Positions 10,195 to 21,494 of a DNA stretch of 64,000 nucleotides are shown here, one piece after another; position 1 is the stretch's first letter, and each line of letters opens with the position of its first letter. A program made the translations under genes and the position numbers. Source of the DNA: Hibiscus mutabilis (lineage: Eukaryota > Streptophyta > Magnoliopsida > Malvales > Malvaceae); contig CM033724.1 of the NCBI GenBank assembly GCA_019671005.1, positions 21,863,786-21,927,785 on the forward strand. Reading direction: 5' to 3'. The notes beneath the pieces are model-generated. The model saw only the letters and a list, made by a program, of their open reading frames with translations. It had not been told where the DNA came from and did not search any database.

Positions 10195-12959
10195 TTAAGC
10201 ATCCATACGAACCACGCAACGCAGACCCTCGCCTGCGAGCATGTACTCGAATGCCTTGTTGATCTCCGCAAATGGGACAGAGTGAGTGATGAATTTATCC
10301 AGTTCAAGCTCCTGCAACATCAACAGATCACAATGTCACTCTTTTATTTTCATCAGTGTTAGCAGAAAGGGGTCACAGTAGAACAAAAGCTTACCTTCTT
10401 CATATATTTCTCAACAACACCGGGGATATCGGATCGGGGTTTGTAGTTGCCAAAGAAAGTACCCTTGAGGGTTCTCTCATTCAGGAATTTCACTGGATGA
10501 GTTTGGAATGCATCATCTCTGTTCGGTACACCGACAAGAACAGCAACACCCCAACCCTGAAGAAAATGAGGGATTTCAGTCAGGAAAAAAAGCCCCAATT
10601 AAACAGACAGATCTAATCTCTGTTCTTGGAGTGCAGTTTGAGAAGCCAATTACATCATGGACACATTCAAATGCAGAAATCATGGCCTGGATGCTCCCGG
10701 TGCATTCAACACTACGATCAACTCCTCCGCCAGTCATCTCCGCAATCACCTAATCATTAGCAAATGTCAACTCCTAGAGCAAATGTAAATTGTACAATGC
10801 AAGTTTTAATGTAAGGTGATCTTTATAACTATATGGTCTTGTTGGAATCCTTGATGATTTTTCAAGCTAGAAGTGGGAACAAACCTCTTGAACAGGTTTA
10901 TTATGATCTTTCGGGTTCACAAACTCGGTACAACCAAATTTCTTTGCTGCAAGTAGTAACACAGAGAAACAGTCAATCTTGTAACGTTGATTAATCAGAC
11001 ACATAAGCAATCTTTGAAATCTTTAATGTATTGATAACTAAATTAAAGCTACCTTCTTCAAATCTGTTGGGGTTCAAGTCAATACCAATGATTCTAGAAG
11101 CCCCACAAACTCTTGCTCCTTCAGCAGCCTATGTTCCACAAAAGAGAATTAAATATAATAAAAGTTCCCTAGTTGCCAAATGGAGAAAACAGAAAAGCAA
11201 CAAGAATAACTCACAGCAAGACCAACGGCACCAAGTCCGAAAATTGCAACAGTCTGACCCTTTTTGGGTTTAGCAACATTCACAGTGGCACCAAAACCTG
11301 AAAGAAACATCCGTCGTTGTTACTAACATCATTTATGTATATTGAAAATGGAGATAAAAAAAACACAGTTCTTGCAGACTCTCGAACCTGTGGACATTCC
11401 ACAGCTAAGAACACACACTTTATCAAGTGGAGCGTCTGGATTGATCTTGGAAACCTGGCCAACATGGAGGACGGTGTATTCGCTAAAAGTTGATGTGCCA
11501 AGAAAGTGGTGGATAGGTTTTCCATCTTTAGAAAACCTTGGTTTTCCATCGTTAATCATTCCACCCCTCTCAGTGTTGATCCTGAGTAGATCACACATGT
11601 TGCTTTCTTCTGATAAGCAGTGGGGACACTCCTTGCACTCTCCGGTGAAGATGGGAAGAACATGATCACCTGGTTTGAGATCAGTGACACCCTCACCTAC
11701 ACTCTCAACAACCCTACATCAAAAGATACAAGTAATTCAAGAGAATGCAGTCAAACCAATGGGACATCCAAAAGGATAGAAAAAATACCATTATGGATCT
11801 CACTTCCAATTGTTTTAATGAAATTTTAAGGTTATATGTACATACCCTCCAGCTTCATGACCAAATATGCGAGGGAACAGAGGATTTTGTCCCTAGATAT
11901 AGAAGGAATATGTTGTCAATGATAATGCAAGAGAATGGAATCAGAGATAGAGACATAAGAATATCACTGAAGCTAATGCACATTGCACAGCCATAGACAA
12001 TGCAATCCAAAGAAGCAAATTTACTAGGTAGGAATCATACTTTACGAAACTAATTGCAGGTCAAAGCAAATAGAGGATAAGAAATTCAGCCAAAAGTAGA
12101 CTAAAGACCAACATGGACGTGGAACTGATGTTTTGACATGAGCAGGAATCTTAGAGACGAATATGGTTGAAATGAAAGCAAAAGTGTAACCTTAGCCTCC
12201 CAGAAGTAGACATCAGTGTGGCATAAAGAAGTGAAGAGGATCTTAACACGAACTTCAAGCTTTTGAGGGGGTGCCACTTCAATTTCCTCTATTGATAGTG
12301 GCTTCCCTGCCTCCCATGCCACAGCAGCTGCAAAACCATAATCACGGAAATTAGCAATTGAAACAACCGGTATATCAAGACCTAGTGAACCCTGATCATC
12401 ATTGTCTACGATTCAAACAAGAATTCTCATCCCAATGGTAACAAGAACAAAGATTTAATGCAAGTATATTGTAGCTTTGTCTCCACATAAAAAGATATCC
12501 ATTTCATAGATTGTATTTTAATATCCCTTCAAAGGAAATATATTCTCAGATAATCAATAAAAAAATCAATATTTAAATGTATTCGTGTTGAATATGATCA
12601 AAACAATTAAATATCAACAAAATGACAAAACAGAAAGTTCCAATTTCCCCCCTTTTATTGATATAGTATTAGGAATTAAAGAAACAAAAATAATAAGTCA
12701 GACTTTTGAATGAATCAAGTTCATTATCAATATCAACAGACTGACATGAATTTTATAACACAAAGTTGCAAAACAGAAATGATCTCAAAAGTTGAAGCAA
12801 TTGAACGTTTTAGAAATGGAATCCAACGCACCAAAATCTCAAAACCACGAATCAGAAATCAAATACAAAACCCAAACCCAGAAAAGAAAAAGTGAAAGTG
12901 ATCATATTTGTGACAGACAAATCACCTTTGCATTTGATGACCTGACCGGCAGTACTCAT
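10195..12959 (-). CDS. ADH1: Alcohol dehydrogenase class-P (zinc-dependent, NAD), ten exons, intact
   Basis: Reversible acetaldehyde/ethanol oxidoreductase of fermentation, a cytosolic dimer. The coding exons on the minus strand are 12959-12926, 12327-12191, 11892-11846, 11713-11388, 11297-11215, 11128-11053, 10946-10885, 10749-10654, 10556-10395 and 10311-10195. All nine introns are GT-AG, and the exons sum to 1140 nt, giving 379 residues plus TAA. That is the usual length and the common ten-exon plan of plant Adh. Catalytic zinc ligands Cys47, His69 and Cys177 are present, as are the structural zinc cysteines 99, 102, 105 and 113. The nucleotide fold motif GLGAVG starts near residue 200. 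Every exon junction keeps frame and I saw no lesion. The symbol is the usual one for the class; which paralogue this is cannot be told. It is the only non-transposon gene in the window. Confidence 0.97.
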
Positions 12960-13041
12960 GGTTAAAATTGTCTGACAATGTTTTTGTTTGTTGTGCAGTG
13001 AATGGAATTATGAGATGAGAAAATGGAGCAAAAGGAGGTTG

Positions 13042-13049
13042 TATTTATA
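13042..13049 (-). promoter_or_regulatory. TATA box of the Adh gene
   Basis: TATAAATA on the minus strand, about 83 bp upstream of the Adh ATG. This leaves a 5' UTR of roughly 50-60 nt if transcription starts about 30 bp downstream. Confidence 0.65.
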
Positions 13050-13114
13050 ACCCCAAAAGGAAAAGGTGGAAGTGGTGAACAAGAAATGAAATGTACGAGA
13101 ATGCCCATTTGAGT

Positions 13115-13176
13115 TAAACCATATTTGGCAATGATCAGATGAATCGATTTTGTTTGAGCGGTTTTCCAGGCGGGGG
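13115..13176 (-). promoter_or_regulatory. Possible anaerobic-response-like region of the Adh promoter
   Basis: Within about 130 bp upstream of the TATA box lie two GT-type motifs (AAACC or its complement, near 13116 and 13160) and a GC-rich motif (GGCGGGGG, 13169-13176). Known plant Adh1 anaerobic response elements pair GT and GC motifs. These motifs are short and common, so the role is inferred. Confidence 0.3.
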
Positions 13177-13335
13177 AAGAGCGAGTGGTAAACGTGTCGT
13201 AGTTTTAGGTTTGTACGCTCAGTTCAAGCATTTGGCGCCTCGCGTAAACAACGACGTAGCCTTATTTTTAGCAGTTTCTTGATTTCTCCTTTGCTCTTTT
13301 CTTTAAAACTCTATAAATAATGATATGACTATTAA

Positions 13336-13522
13336 CAATCAGACGTGGTGTGATGGTTACTCACCTTATTTTTTAACTATAAGATCAAAAGTTTAATTCC
13401 TACCAATAAGAATAGAGTACATTATATAGTCAGTCGTTTATCTCTTAGTGAGAGCACTCGCGGCAAGAGGATCAGTCATTGCTATCGACGGTAGATACTT
13501 TGGCTCAAACAAAAAAAATCTA
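13336..13522 (+). mobile_element. tRNA-derived SINE with 8 bp target duplication
   Basis: A box A-like GTGGTGTGATGGTTA (about 13345-13359) and box B-like AGTTTAATTCC (about 13390-13400), spaced as in a Pol III internal promoter, end in an A-run at 13510-13518. ACTATTAA flanks both sides (13328-13335 and 13523-13530). Box B looks CpG-decayed. The copy lies upstream of Adh. Confidence 0.55.
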
Positions 13523-13549
13523 ACTATTAAAATTTATTATAAAATATAA

Positions 13550-14412
13550 AATATGTGTCTAAAGTATACTTATTTTGAATTTTAGGTGCCTAAAGTATTT
13601 TTTTGTAAAAATAGATGCCCAAAGTTTCAACCGTTATAATTTTAGGTGCCTAAAATTTTCAATGTTGCAATTTTAGGTGCCTAACCGTTAAAAGTGTTAA
13701 AAAATCTTAACCAATCAATGATAGATATGTGGCGTGTTTATTTTATTTTTTTCAAAACTAAAAATTTAAAATATTTTTTTAAAAAATAGTTTTTTTATTA
13801 AATCCCAAAATTTTATAATTTTTACAAAACGGTCCCCAAATTCCTAAAAATTCCCAAACCCAAAACCAAAATCGTCGCCTTTTTCGCCTCCAATCGCCGC
13901 GCCTAAGCACACCCCTTTGGTCGTTGGACCTAGGCAGTCGTTTCCCCCAATACGACGTCGTCAAAAACGATGAACGGTGCGCTAGCCAAACGTCAATTTT
14001 GCGTTTAACGTTCGGCTTGCACGCCGTTCGTCATTTTCAGCGTTGTCGTGTTGGAGGAAATGGCTGCCTAGGTCTGGCGACCAAAGGGGTGTGCTTAGAC
14101 GCGGCGATCGGCGGTAGAAGCGGCTGCAATTTGGGGTTTGGGTTTGAAAATTTTTAGGGATTTTGGGCCCGTTTCGTAAAAATTGAAAAATTTCAGGATT
14201 TTATGAAAAAAACTAAAAAAATTGAGTTTATTTCTTAGTTTTTTTAAAAATAAATTAGTCACGTGTCAAACATTGATTGGTTAAAAACTTTTTTAACACC
14301 CTTTAACGGCAGGTGCCTAAAATTACAACGGTTGAAACTTTAGACACCTATTTTTTTACAAAAATACTTTAGGTACTTAAAGTTCAAAAGAAGTATATTT
14401 TGGGCACCAATT
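13550..14412. mobile_element. Foldback / long inverted-repeat element, about 430 bp arms
   Basis: The sequence from about 13550 reads inward to a centre near 13999 and then returns as its own reverse complement to about 14412. Paired landmarks include TTTAGGTGCCTAAAG, CCGTTRTAATTTTAGG, CTAAGCACACCCCTTTGGTC (13893 left arm, 14099-14080 right arm) and GAACGG near the centre. The arms have diverged by scattered substitutions and small indels. No transposase is encoded. It is probably a non-autonomous foldback or MITE-like element; flanking duplications could not be fixed. Transcription would give a long hairpin RNA. Confidence 0.75.
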
Positions 14413-14496
14413 TTTCATTTAAGCCTTTAATAATTGACATATCAATATGTTTAACCCCAAATGCTTACACTTTTTATCATTTAAATTCGTAATTAT
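14413..14496 (+). repeat. Left half of an AT-rich repeat split by element B
   Basis: Ends in the ATTAT target duplication. Joined in mind to 32433 onward, it reads like the repeat at 36109-36208 (a TTTAACCC start, a TTATAAAAAA middle and a TTTTCTAGTTTGGTC-like end). Confidence 0.5.
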
Positions 14497-17332
14497 TGTA
14501 GCGATGTCTTTTTTTATCTTATCATCGCTAAATAAAACGATCTGTAGTTTTCGAAGGTGTTTTTGAAAGGTGTTCGTGATTGATATAAAATATTTATTCC
14601 GTGGGATTTTTTAAAAGAAACCGCATTTAAAAAAAATGGAGTTGCCACCGGCCACTTAGGTAGGCCGGACACCATAAAACCAGAGATTCATAAAGACAGG
14701 GTTCGAGAGTCGGTTACGGATGGGGAAGGATTAGCATCCCCACACCGCCCAAAATTGGTACTTTAATAATTACCGCTTTATTAATATTGGATTTTTCGGA
14801 TTAGAGTGACGATTATTTAAAATCCGGTCATAATTGCGAATATATTTTAAGGGTCCCGTTACCCGAGAATAAACGCCCAACCACTATCACTACGCTTGAT
14901 ACTGGCCCCGTTTACGCTCGGATAAAAGGACTCCGCATTAACAAGTTATATCTCGATATGCAATCTTAGTGGCAAAAACGTAAAACATGGCAAAATATTT
15001 AAATATAATAAATATTGACATACCAGAATACTAATTTAACATAAATGATATTCTAAACTAAAACATGTATATATACATATTATTCTGAATAATAGATAAA
15101 AACAACTATAATATGTCAAAATAACAAGGCAGGAATAAGTACATATAGACGAACAAATATTTCAAAAAGACATGCATACTGGTAATAAAACATATTTCAA
15201 CATATACGGGTCAACATATCGTACAAAAAGGGTAAATACATTAACATGTAGCCCTAAAAAAACAAGAAAACACACACATATAAAATACAAAATACGCCAT
15301 GTACGAATCAACTAAAACATAACATGCTTAATATGAATAACCGAATAAAAGACGCATGACCATTATAATCTTAATACACATATATATGTAAACATAAAAT
15401 ACGAGTCATATACGAGGGACATAAAATAAAATAAAATAATAGAATACATCAACATATACGATTATAATACGAACATTAATATTTACAAAGAATACAGGAC
15501 TGAAATGAAAGAAAAACAAAAGTCAGTGGCAGAAATTAAAGAGCAATAATATGTAATTTAGGGACGAAATTGCGAAACAAACAAAACCTAAAAGGACCAG
15601 AATTGTAATTAGACCAAGGGGCAGACCCAAAGTGAAAAATTCAAAAACGCGGGATGACTAAAGGCGTAATTTTGCCATTTAAAATCTGAATCGGTGTAAT
15701 TTAGGGACTAGATTACAAGATTTTGAAATATCAGGAGGACTGGGATTGTAATTATACCATGCGGTAAGACAAAAATGAAAATATTGAAAACGCGGTGGGA
15801 TTAAGTGTGTAATTTACCCATTTAGCAAAATAAAAACACCTATATAAACCCTCTTTTTAGGCCGAAACCAAATTTTTGGCCATTCGTTCATTTTTCTGAT
15901 TTTGGTAAGAACCACGTTCTTCATTTTCTCTCCCTTGTTCTTCTGAAACCCATAATCCGGCGGCCGGCCGCCGTATTCTCCGCCGCCAGCCGCCGCTAAC
16001 CGGCGCCGGCGAGCCTCCAAAAGACACCAAAATAACCACTATTTCATCCTCAACATGGATCCGTGGTTGGATTCAGAGGATACCCCCTTATTTACCCTAG
16101 ATCTAGGAAATACGAACCAAAAAAAAAGTTTTAAAACCTAAAATGTAACTACCATGGGGCCTTCCCCTTTCTTCAGTTCACCAGATCTGACTTGTAGGAG
16201 CCGAAAGACTTATCACTGAGGAAGGGAAGACCCACAAGAAACGCCGGTAAGACTACTATCCTTTCTTGTTTCTGTTTTTTTTTCTTTCGTATATGTATGT
16301 AAGGAAAACAAGTAAGAAAAAGAGACAAAAATTTACCACTGGACTGTCTTTTGATTATCACTTGACTGGTTACAAATTTTTTGTTTCTACAAGATCTTCG
16401 TTCTCCCCTTTTTTTTGTTATTACCCTCGTTTTTTTTCTTCGCCCCCCCGTTACAAAAGTTCCCGTTTCATATATATTATTGTCCCTGTTTGTTGCAAGT
16501 TGCATCTTCTTTTTCAGATCTGAATCGACACTTTTGCTTGTTGTCTTGGGCATATTGCGAACACGAGGATCTGAATATCGGCGCGGTGGCGGTATGGACG
16601 ATCGCCGGCCGCCGACATAGCGTTTTGGCCGTTAGATCAAATCGATCTAACGGTCGAGATGGCTTGAAGAACGATCGGCCTGGATGAAGCCTCGATTTGA
16701 TGAGGCTTCGATTTCGCCACGTGGAGCTCCGCGATCGAGGAGTCGAACGCGTGGATCTTCGCGCGCGTGGGATGTTAAAGCGACGCGCGCGTGGCACTCG
16801 AACAGTCCATACGTGTGGAACACGCTACCGCGAGATATTTTTGACCTCTGGTTGCATCGTGGCCGTTGGATCGATCTTGATCCAACGCCCCTGCTACCCG
16901 CACATTGTAATTAGATAAGATTGATTTGGGCCAACCGGGCCTTGTAATTGAATTTGTAATTGGACTTGGACTTCATTTTTATTTGGGTTTAATATATTTA
17001 ATTTTTTTCATTTTACCAGCCAATAATAATATTAATAATAATAATATAAATTATAATAGCAATACATATACATACGAAAATGTATACTTATATTATACAA
17101 TCATTAATTAATATGATATTCTAGTATGCATACGTATAATCATACATATAATTAACATAACATCTATATATTAATCAAATACGCTCATACTCTAGATACA
17201 TACACGACATACATACACCCCTAATACGTATACATAGCTTATACATGCACACACCACCTTATATTAGTAACATTCATATAATAAATATACATGCAATATT
17301 AATATATTTACAAGTGAAAATGAGTGATTACA
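14497..17332 (-). repeat. 3' LTR of element B (2836 bp)
   Basis: It runs TGTAGCG to ATTACA on the plus strand, so TGTAAT to CTACA on the element strand. It aligns end to end with 29560-32427. Most differences fall in the GC-rich patch at about 16560-16920. A CGCGCG-rich block and a CCGCCGGCCGCC-rich block lie inside. The short ORFs within the LTR (for example 15814-16020 and 16173-16553) are repeated in the other LTR with changes and are not supported as genes. Confidence 0.92.
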
Positions 17333-17352
17333 GTTGCCCCTCTTTGCTTGTT
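17333..17352 (-). other. Polypurine tract of element B
   Basis: On the minus strand the sequence before the 3' LTR reads AGCAAAGAGGGGCAAC, a purine-rich plus-strand primer site abutting TGTAATC. Confidence 0.75.
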
Positions 17353-17479
17353 CTCATGGAATGGGAAACAAAACAAAGATTCATAAGCACTCATTTTTAT
17401 CGGACTTCCTGTTTGTAGCCTTGGAAAACGAATTCTTTTGGACATCTCCGCTCTTCCTTGGCTGAATCTTCAGGCTCGT

Positions 17480-18260
17480 AAGTTCTTCCTATATAGAGCT
17501 TCGTCACCTTCCGATCTTGGAGCTACCGGCTCTTCCTATATAGAACCCTTCGCTCTGACATCCCGAATTATGAGTCATTCCTTTCACTTTGAGACAATAA
17601 AGCTTGGAGTCCTTCCTATATAGAACTCTTTGCTTTCAACGCTGGTTTCTCCTATATAAAACCTTTTGCGCCACTGATGGATTCTTCTGATTGGGAGTTC
17701 TTCCTATATAGAACTGCTAGTCTTCAAATCTGGAGCCGTCGATCCTTCCTATATAGAACTTTTGGCGTCTGAAATCTCGAGCTCTGGGTTCTTCCTATAT
17801 AGAACCTTTCACTCTAAGACAATGAAGCTCAGAGCCTTTCCTATATAAGACTCTTCGCTTTCGACACAACAGGTTTCCTATATAACCCTGTGTCATAGGT
17901 GAATTGCTTTGACTGGGAGTTCTTCCTATATAGAACTGCGAGTCTTCACCTTGGAGCCATCAGTCCTTCCTATATAGAACTTTTGGCGTCTGAAATCTTG
18001 GAGTTACGAATTCTTCCTATATAGAATCTTTCACTCTAAGACATTGAAGCTAGGAGCCCTTCCTATATAGAACTCTTTGCTTTCGACACAGCAGGATTTC
18101 CTATATAATCTTGCGTGTCATGGGTGAATTCCTTCGATTGAGAGTCCTTCCTATATAGAATCATGAGTCTTCACCACGAGTCATCAGTCCTTCCTATATA
18201 GAACTTTTCAGCTTCTGAAGCCTCGGAGAGGAGGATTCTTCCTATATAGAACCTCTCTCT
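17480..18260 (-). repeat. Higher-order array of 17 TTCCTATATAGAAC motifs in the 3' UTR of element B
   Basis: The plus-strand core TTCCTATATAGAAC (centre CTATATAG, an 8 bp palindrome) recurs at about 17485, 17533, 17613, 17648, 17701, 17745, 17792, 17837, 17874, 17923, 17966, 18013, 18060, 18098, 18147, 18191 and 18239. The linkers between cores form five classes repeated in fixed order, giving a higher-order period of about 223 bp (compare 17613, 17837 and 18060). Tandem repeats in the 3' UTR of Tat/Ogre elements are known; this motif I do not recognise. Confidence 0.85.
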
Positions 18261-19232
18261 AGAGCTTGAAAACATGTACCTTTTGTATGTAAAAACATTG
18301 TCTTCTCATTTGGGATTCACACCGTGATGACCCTCGATGTTTCTTTGGATCTGCAGATACACATGCGAGATGAAAACAAAATGCTATGACAAATGAATGA
18401 ATTGACATGCTCATAATCCTAGTGATGCCTGACTATTCATGATGTATGAGAGTCAATATCTTGGTGGGCTTGTTTTGATCCTGATTTGATCTTGATGTTC
18501 GCTTTCTCCTTTTTTACAGGCATCAATACTCTGCCTCACTGTCAGGTTCAACCATCTCAACCTTTCTTTTTCTCCAATTGTGATTTGGAATTTTAAAGCG
18601 CCCTTTCGGGTTTTCACTTTAAAGAGAGTTTTTTTTGAGGGGTGCCCTTCTGGTTTTCACCCAAGAGATCTCTTTTGTTATCTCGTGTGCCTTCCTTGAA
18701 TAGATAGGACATGTGCCATTGGTCATCCTACCTAGTTGTTTAAAGCTTCTCACCTTCCCTAGCCATTATGTAGGGAACTGGAGGACGGAGTTAACATCGT
18801 TTTCTTTGATCACCTGCATTTTCAAGGTTAAATCATAGTAATGCTCCGAAATCTCTTGTTTCATTATAAGCCTATGTTATCTTATTTGACTGAAATTGAC
18901 AAGAAGGCCAGGAATGGATGCTCAAAAACACGGCTTTATTACGATTAAGGGCTTCGAGATATCTTAAAAAGAAAGGTATGACACACATGAGTTAAGTATG
19001 AAAATACAAGATCCCTCATTATCTTCGATATGAATGATACATGACCCTGTCAACCGGTGTAGAATTTTTTGCCTGAAGCCTTCTCTTCACAATGTTCATG
19101 AAGATACCCTTCTCTTCGGATATTCAACTTTTCAACTTACCCGAGCCGCCCTTTGCGGGTTTTCAACTCGAGTCCTTCCTTTGCTTCAAGACGCCCGGTT
19201 TCGGGTTTTCGTCCTGAGCTCTCCAATTTTTT
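18261..19232 (-). other. Remaining 3' untranslated region of element B
   Basis: Between the end of integrase and the CTATATAG array. It contains several CGGGTTTTC-type short repeats (for example near 18608, 18650, 19158 and 19200). No coding sequence is supported. Confidence 0.5.
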
Positions 19233-20554
19233 TTAGAGATAATATTTCTTGACGGCATCAGAATTTATGGGATTTTTCAGCTCGTCCCCGTCCATTTCTG
19301 TTAGGATCAGGGCTCCTCCTAAGAAGGCCTTTTTTACGACGTACGGTCCTTCCCAGTTGGGCATCCATTTTCCTCGAGAATCTTTCTGGATAGGGAGGAT
19401 TCTCTTGAGTACCAGATCCCCTTCTTTGAATTCTCTTGGGCGCACCTTTTTGTTGTAAGCCTGCACCATCCGCTTTTGGTACATCTGTCCATGACAAATG
19501 GCCTTTAGTATTTTTTCGTCAATGAGATTTAGCTGGTCGAGTCTGGCCTGCACCCATTCAGCTTCTTCCAGTTTTACTTCGTTTAAGACCCGGAGGGACG
19601 GAATCTCTACCTCAATTGGGAGTACTGCTTCGGTACCATACACCAAGGAGTAGGGGGTTGCCCCTGTTGATGTGCGAATGGATGTCCTATAGGCGAAAAG
19701 GGCAAAAGGCAACTTCTCATGCCAATCCCTATAGGTATCCGTAGTCTTCGCTATGATCTTCTTTATATTCTTGTTTGCTGCTTCCACTGCTCCATTCATT
19801 TTAGGACGATAGACTGTGGAATTATGGTGAGTTATCTTGAATTGAGTGCACACGTCCTTCATCATTTTGTTGTTGTTAGGCGTTGTCGGTGATGATCCTC
19901 TCTGGCAATCCGTATCGACAAATAATTTCTTTCTTTAAGAACTTACAAACTGTAGTCCTGGTGATATTGGCGTAAGACGCTGCCTCTACCCATTTAGTGA
20001 AGTAGTCTATGGCGACCAAAATGAAACGGTGCCCATTGGAGGCTTTCGGATGGGATCGCCCGATGGCGTCCATGCCCCATCTTTTAAAAAGGCCACGGAG
20101 AATTCATGGTGTGTAAAGGCGATAGGGGTGCATGAATCTTGTCAGCGTAAATTTGGCATTTGTGGCATTTCCTGGCGTAATCGATGCAATCTCCCTCCAT
20201 TGTCAACCATAAATAACCGTATCTCATAATTTTCCGGGCTATAGACAGCCCGTTGGCGTGCGTTCCACAGATTCCGTCATGTACTTCAGCTAAGATTTCC
20301 TTCGCCTCCCGGGCATCCACACATCTCAGCAATGTTTGATCATGACTTCTCCTATATAGGATTTCCCCATCTAGGACATATTTTGTTGCCATTTTCCTGA
20401 GCGTTTTTCTGTCATTGTCGTTTGCCCCTTCTGGATACTTTTGAAGCTTGACATATTGTAGGATGTCATAGTACCATGGATTTCCGTCAATCTCTTCCTG
20501 TATATTACAACAATGAGCAGACTTTTCAAACGTCTGCATCTCAATGGGATTCAT
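19233..20554 (-). pseudogene. Integrase of element B (Ty3 type, broken)
   Basis: Read on the minus strand. An N-terminal HHCC-type zinc region lies at about 20260-20110 (GTHANG and CHKCQIYADKIH). The catalytic core follows with the first Asp in VAIDYFTKWVEAA (about 20015), the second in ITDNA (about 19885) and the Glu in NGAVEAANKN (about 19790). A C-terminal domain with EGDLVLKRILP and WEGPYVVKKAF follows, and the ORF ends YYL at 19233. It is split by a stop at 19876 and a frame change near 20080. No chromodomain follows, as expected for Tat. In an intact copy it inserts element cDNA into chromosomes. Confidence 0.88.
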
Positions 20555-20975
20555 TTATGCCCCGGTGTTTGTTTTAAACATGGATGCCAAGGTTGCCAAT
20601 GCATCTTCCATCTGATTTTCTTCTCGGGGTAGGTAATTGAAGCTGACCTTTTCAAACTCTTTGACGAGCTCTTGGATCAATTCGTGATATTTGACCAACT
20701 TCGGGTTTCTGGTTTCCCACTCCCCGCGTAATTGGTAAATGACTAAGGACGAATCTTCGAACACTCGAAGTTCCTTAACCTTTCTCTCGATGGCTGAGTT
20801 CAGTCACATGATGCAAGCTTCGTATTCAGCTATATTGTTTGTGCAAAAGAATTCCAATCTGCTGGTGAAAGAATAATAGACATCCTCAGGTGAAATTAGT
20901 ACTGCCCCTATCCCATGTCCGAGGGCGTTGAGGCTCCATCGAAGTAAAGTTTCCATGACCTATCATCTGAAACCT
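20555..20975 (-). pseudogene. Second (archaeal-type) RNase H of element B
   Basis: A minus-strand stretch starts near 20930 (LGHGIGAVLISPE) and continues through NNIAEYEAC, a stop near 20808, then VFEDSSLVIYQLRGEWETRNPKL and LPREENQMEDALA to 20555. These are the blocks of the additional RNase H that is diagnostic of the Tat lineage. Acidic active-site positions are visible in AEYEAC, EDSSLV and NQMEDALA; the expected DGA block lies in damaged sequence upstream. The in-frame stop makes it a pseudogene. Confidence 0.75.
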
Positions 20976-21494
20976 CTTCTTCAGTGGTAATGCACATCAA
21001 GTCTTCGTCTGGGAAACTAAAGTTCAATGTCTCATAGTCATCCGAAGCACGACTAGCCGGAAATCGCTCTGACTCCCCTTTACTGACTTTCGATTAACAT
21101 ATACGATGTCAAATTCGGATAAGAGCATCTGCCATCGAGCCATCCTTCCCGTTAGTGCTGGCGCTTCCATTAAGAACTTCAGTGGGTCTAGCTTGGATAT
21201 CAACCAGGTAGTATGGTACAACATGTCTTGTCCCGAGCCGCTTGGTAGCCCAAACTAGAGCACAACACAGCCTTCTGACTTTGGCGAGTACCGTGTTTCG
21301 CAATCATTGAATTTCTGCTTAGGTAATAGATGGCTTGCTCCTTTTTCTTGACTCATCATGTTGCCCCAAAGACACATCCCATTGAATTCTCGAAGACTGT
21401 TAAGTAGAGAATTAGTGGTCGACAGTCTTGGTGCGACTAAAATTGGAGCATTTGTCGGTACTTTTTGATCTTTTCTAAGGCTTTTTGACATTCT
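20976..21494 (-). pseudogene. First RNase H of element B, heavily frameshifted
   Basis: Between the RT ORF and the second RNase H, minus-strand fragments such as KKEQAIYYLS (about 21340) and TRHVVPYYLVDIQARP (about 21240-21195) match the usual retroelement RNase H and tether order, but spread over different frames. At least two frameshifts and several stops are present. Confidence 0.6.

Noticed and set aside
10105..11996. Plus-strand ORFs over the Adh gene (for example 11342-11665, 10356-10616)
   Set aside because: They are antisense shadows of Adh exons and introns; the minus-strand gene model explains the sequence.
10195..12959. Adh as a processed pseudogene
   Set aside because: Nine GT-AG introns and an intact frame exclude retroposition.
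16173..16797. Overlapping ORFs in the GC-rich part of the element B LTR
   Set aside because: They lie in an LTR, overlap on both strands and are disrupted in the partner LTR.
17480..18260. CRISPR-like array
   Set aside because: The repeats are short palindromic cores with recurring linkers in a plant retrotransposon UTR; spacers are not unique.
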